64,000 nt of DNA. It comes from DASQPR01 sp963836785. Lineage in GTDB: Bacteria > Actinomycetota > Actinomycetes > Mycobacteriales > Micromonosporaceae. Under the pieces are notes generated by a model. The model did no database searches, was not told the DNA's origin, and saw nothing but the letters and a program-made list of their open reading frames with translations. This document shows positions 63,338-64,000 of this stretch, in pieces. The translations under genes were made by a program, and so were the position numbers. Positions within the stretch are counted from its first letter, which is position 1; each line of letters starts with the position of its first letter. The stretch lies in contig CAWIKW010000025.1 in the NCBI GenBank assembly GCA_963836785.1, positions 310,001 to 374,000 on the forward strand. Reading direction: 5' to 3'.

Positions 63338-64000
63338 TGACGCTTCCCATCGACCCAGGTGTAGAAGCCCTGACCGGATTTCCGCCCGAGTTTGCCTTCG
63401 GCGACGAGGCGCTCGAGCAACGGCGGCGGCGCGAACCGGTCGCCGAACGCGGCCTGCAACGTCCGCGCGACGCCGAGCCGGACGTCGAGGCCGACATGGT
63501 CGGTCAATTCCAACGGTCCCATCGGATGCCGGTAACCCAGCACCATGCCTTTGTCGATGTCGGCCGCGCTCGCCACGTTCTCCTCGAGCATCCGGATCGC
63601 CTCCAGCCCGAGCGTCACTCCGAGGCGCGAGGTGGCGAAGCCGGGCGAGTCCCGTACCACGATCGGCTCTTTGCCCAACTGCTCCGCCAGCGCAACGGCC
63701 GCGGCGGTGGTCGGCGCCGCGGTGGCCGGGCCGACCACGATCTCCAGCAGCGCCATCGCCCATACCGGGTTGAAGAAGTGCAGGCCGATGAAGCGTTCCG
63801 GCGCTCTGAGCCCGACCGCGAGCTCGCCGATCGGAATGCTCGATGTGTTCGAGGCGAGCAGCCCCGGCCACTTCGCCTCGGCCGCCGTGAGCACGTCACG
63901 CTTCAGGGCCAGAACTTCGGGCACCGCCTCCACCAGCACGTCGGGCCCGTCGCCGATCGCGTCAATCGAGGTCACGGCGTTGATCCGGGTACGGGCGTCA
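63334..64000 (-). CDS. 3-hydroxyacyl-CoA dehydrogenase, 5' end outside window
   Basis: The visible C-terminal about 220 residues include the end of the NAD-binding domain (VLVEAVPEVLALKRDV, ASNTSSIPIGEL, IGLHFFNPVWAM) and the C-terminal domain (VRDSPGFATSR, RHPMGPLELTDHVGLDV, GRKSGQGFYTW). The open frame runs past base 64000; a GTG at 63975 lies inside the domain and is not the true start. It oxidises 3-hydroxyacyl-CoA to 3-ketoacyl-CoA using NAD and pairs with the hydratase behind it. Confidence 0.92.
   Translation of the reverse strand, partial: DARTRINAVTSIDAIGDGPDVLVEAVPEVLALKRDVLTAAEAKWPGLLASNTSSIPIGELAVGLRAPERFIGLHFFNPVWAMALLEIVVGPATAAPTTAAAVALAEQLGKEPIVVRDSPGFATSRLGVTLGLEAIRMLEENVASAADIDKGMVLGYRHPMGPLELTDHVGLDVRLGVARTLQAAFGDRFAPPPLLERLVAEGKLGRKSGQGFYTWVDGKRQ

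Overview
The window is 64 kb of high-GC DNA (roughly two thirds G+C) with tightly packed genes, frequent GTG starts, WXG100-type proteins, a DUF397/helix-turn-helix DUF5753 pair, DUF5134, DUF6232, SAV_915 and CWB2 families. This points to an actinomycete (Actinomycetota). I could not fix the family or genus from sequence alone. No prophage, insertion sequence, integrase, rRNA operon or CRISPR array was seen.

Layout. Bases 1-8 kb: the end of a large FtsX-type permease, then (minus strand) a three-gene operon of a small WXG100-like protein, a 506-aa WXG protein with a C-terminal C39/papain-like peptidase domain, and a lipoprotein. Next come a frameshifted lipoprotein and two tandem, diverged secreted PKD-like proteins. 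8-19.6 kb: tRNA-Lys, a sulfatase/DUF1269 pair, a membrane protein, a Crp/Fnr regulator followed by a metallo-beta-lactamase hydrolase and an SRPBCC protein, methyltransferases, and a flippase-like membrane protein. 19.6-21.4 kb: a lone groEL with two tandem CIRCE operators. 21.4-24.3 kb: a secreted phosphodiesterase-type protein and a CWB2 cell-wall-binding protein. 24.5-27 kb: a second WXG100-type operon. 27-32 kb: small metabolic enzymes, a serine hydrolase, a B12-binding-type protein and a zinc-free ribosomal protein L36.

32.6-39.8 kb is a cofactor region: thiE (minus), then TPP riboswitch - thiO-thiS-thiG, then a second TPP riboswitch - NCS1 permease (cytX-like) - thiD, followed at once by a fused bluB-cobT gene for the lower ligand of B12. 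The fused gene may therefore be co-transcribed with thiamine genes. 40-47.6 kb: DUF5134 membrane protein, a spermidine-synthase-like protein, the cell-wall pair alr-ddl (overlapping), a VOC protein, an NAPE-PLD-type hydrolase and a CapA-type protein. 47.7-50.8 kb is a carotenoid/isoprenoid cluster (crtB divergent from crtI-idi). Then come a secreted polysaccharide deacetylase, tRNA-Glu/Asp/Phe, an MFS pump with a divergent TetR regulator and two matching operators, a PDZ remnant, an ArsR-like regulator, DUF397, gluconokinase, and a stretch (56.9-60.7 kb) of three frameshifted genes. The window ends in DUF2786, a thioesterase, an enoyl-CoA hydratase and a 3-hydroxyacyl-CoA dehydrogenase cut by the edge.

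Two themes stand out. First, two separate WXG-type loci, one with a predicted cysteine peptidase triad (C343/H457/D473) next to a lipoprotein, look like type VII-type secreted systems. Second, five genes, grouped at 5-7 kb and 57-61 kb, carry multiple frameshifts but keep well-conserved coding segments in alternating frames. That pattern means either base-calling indels or very recent decay.
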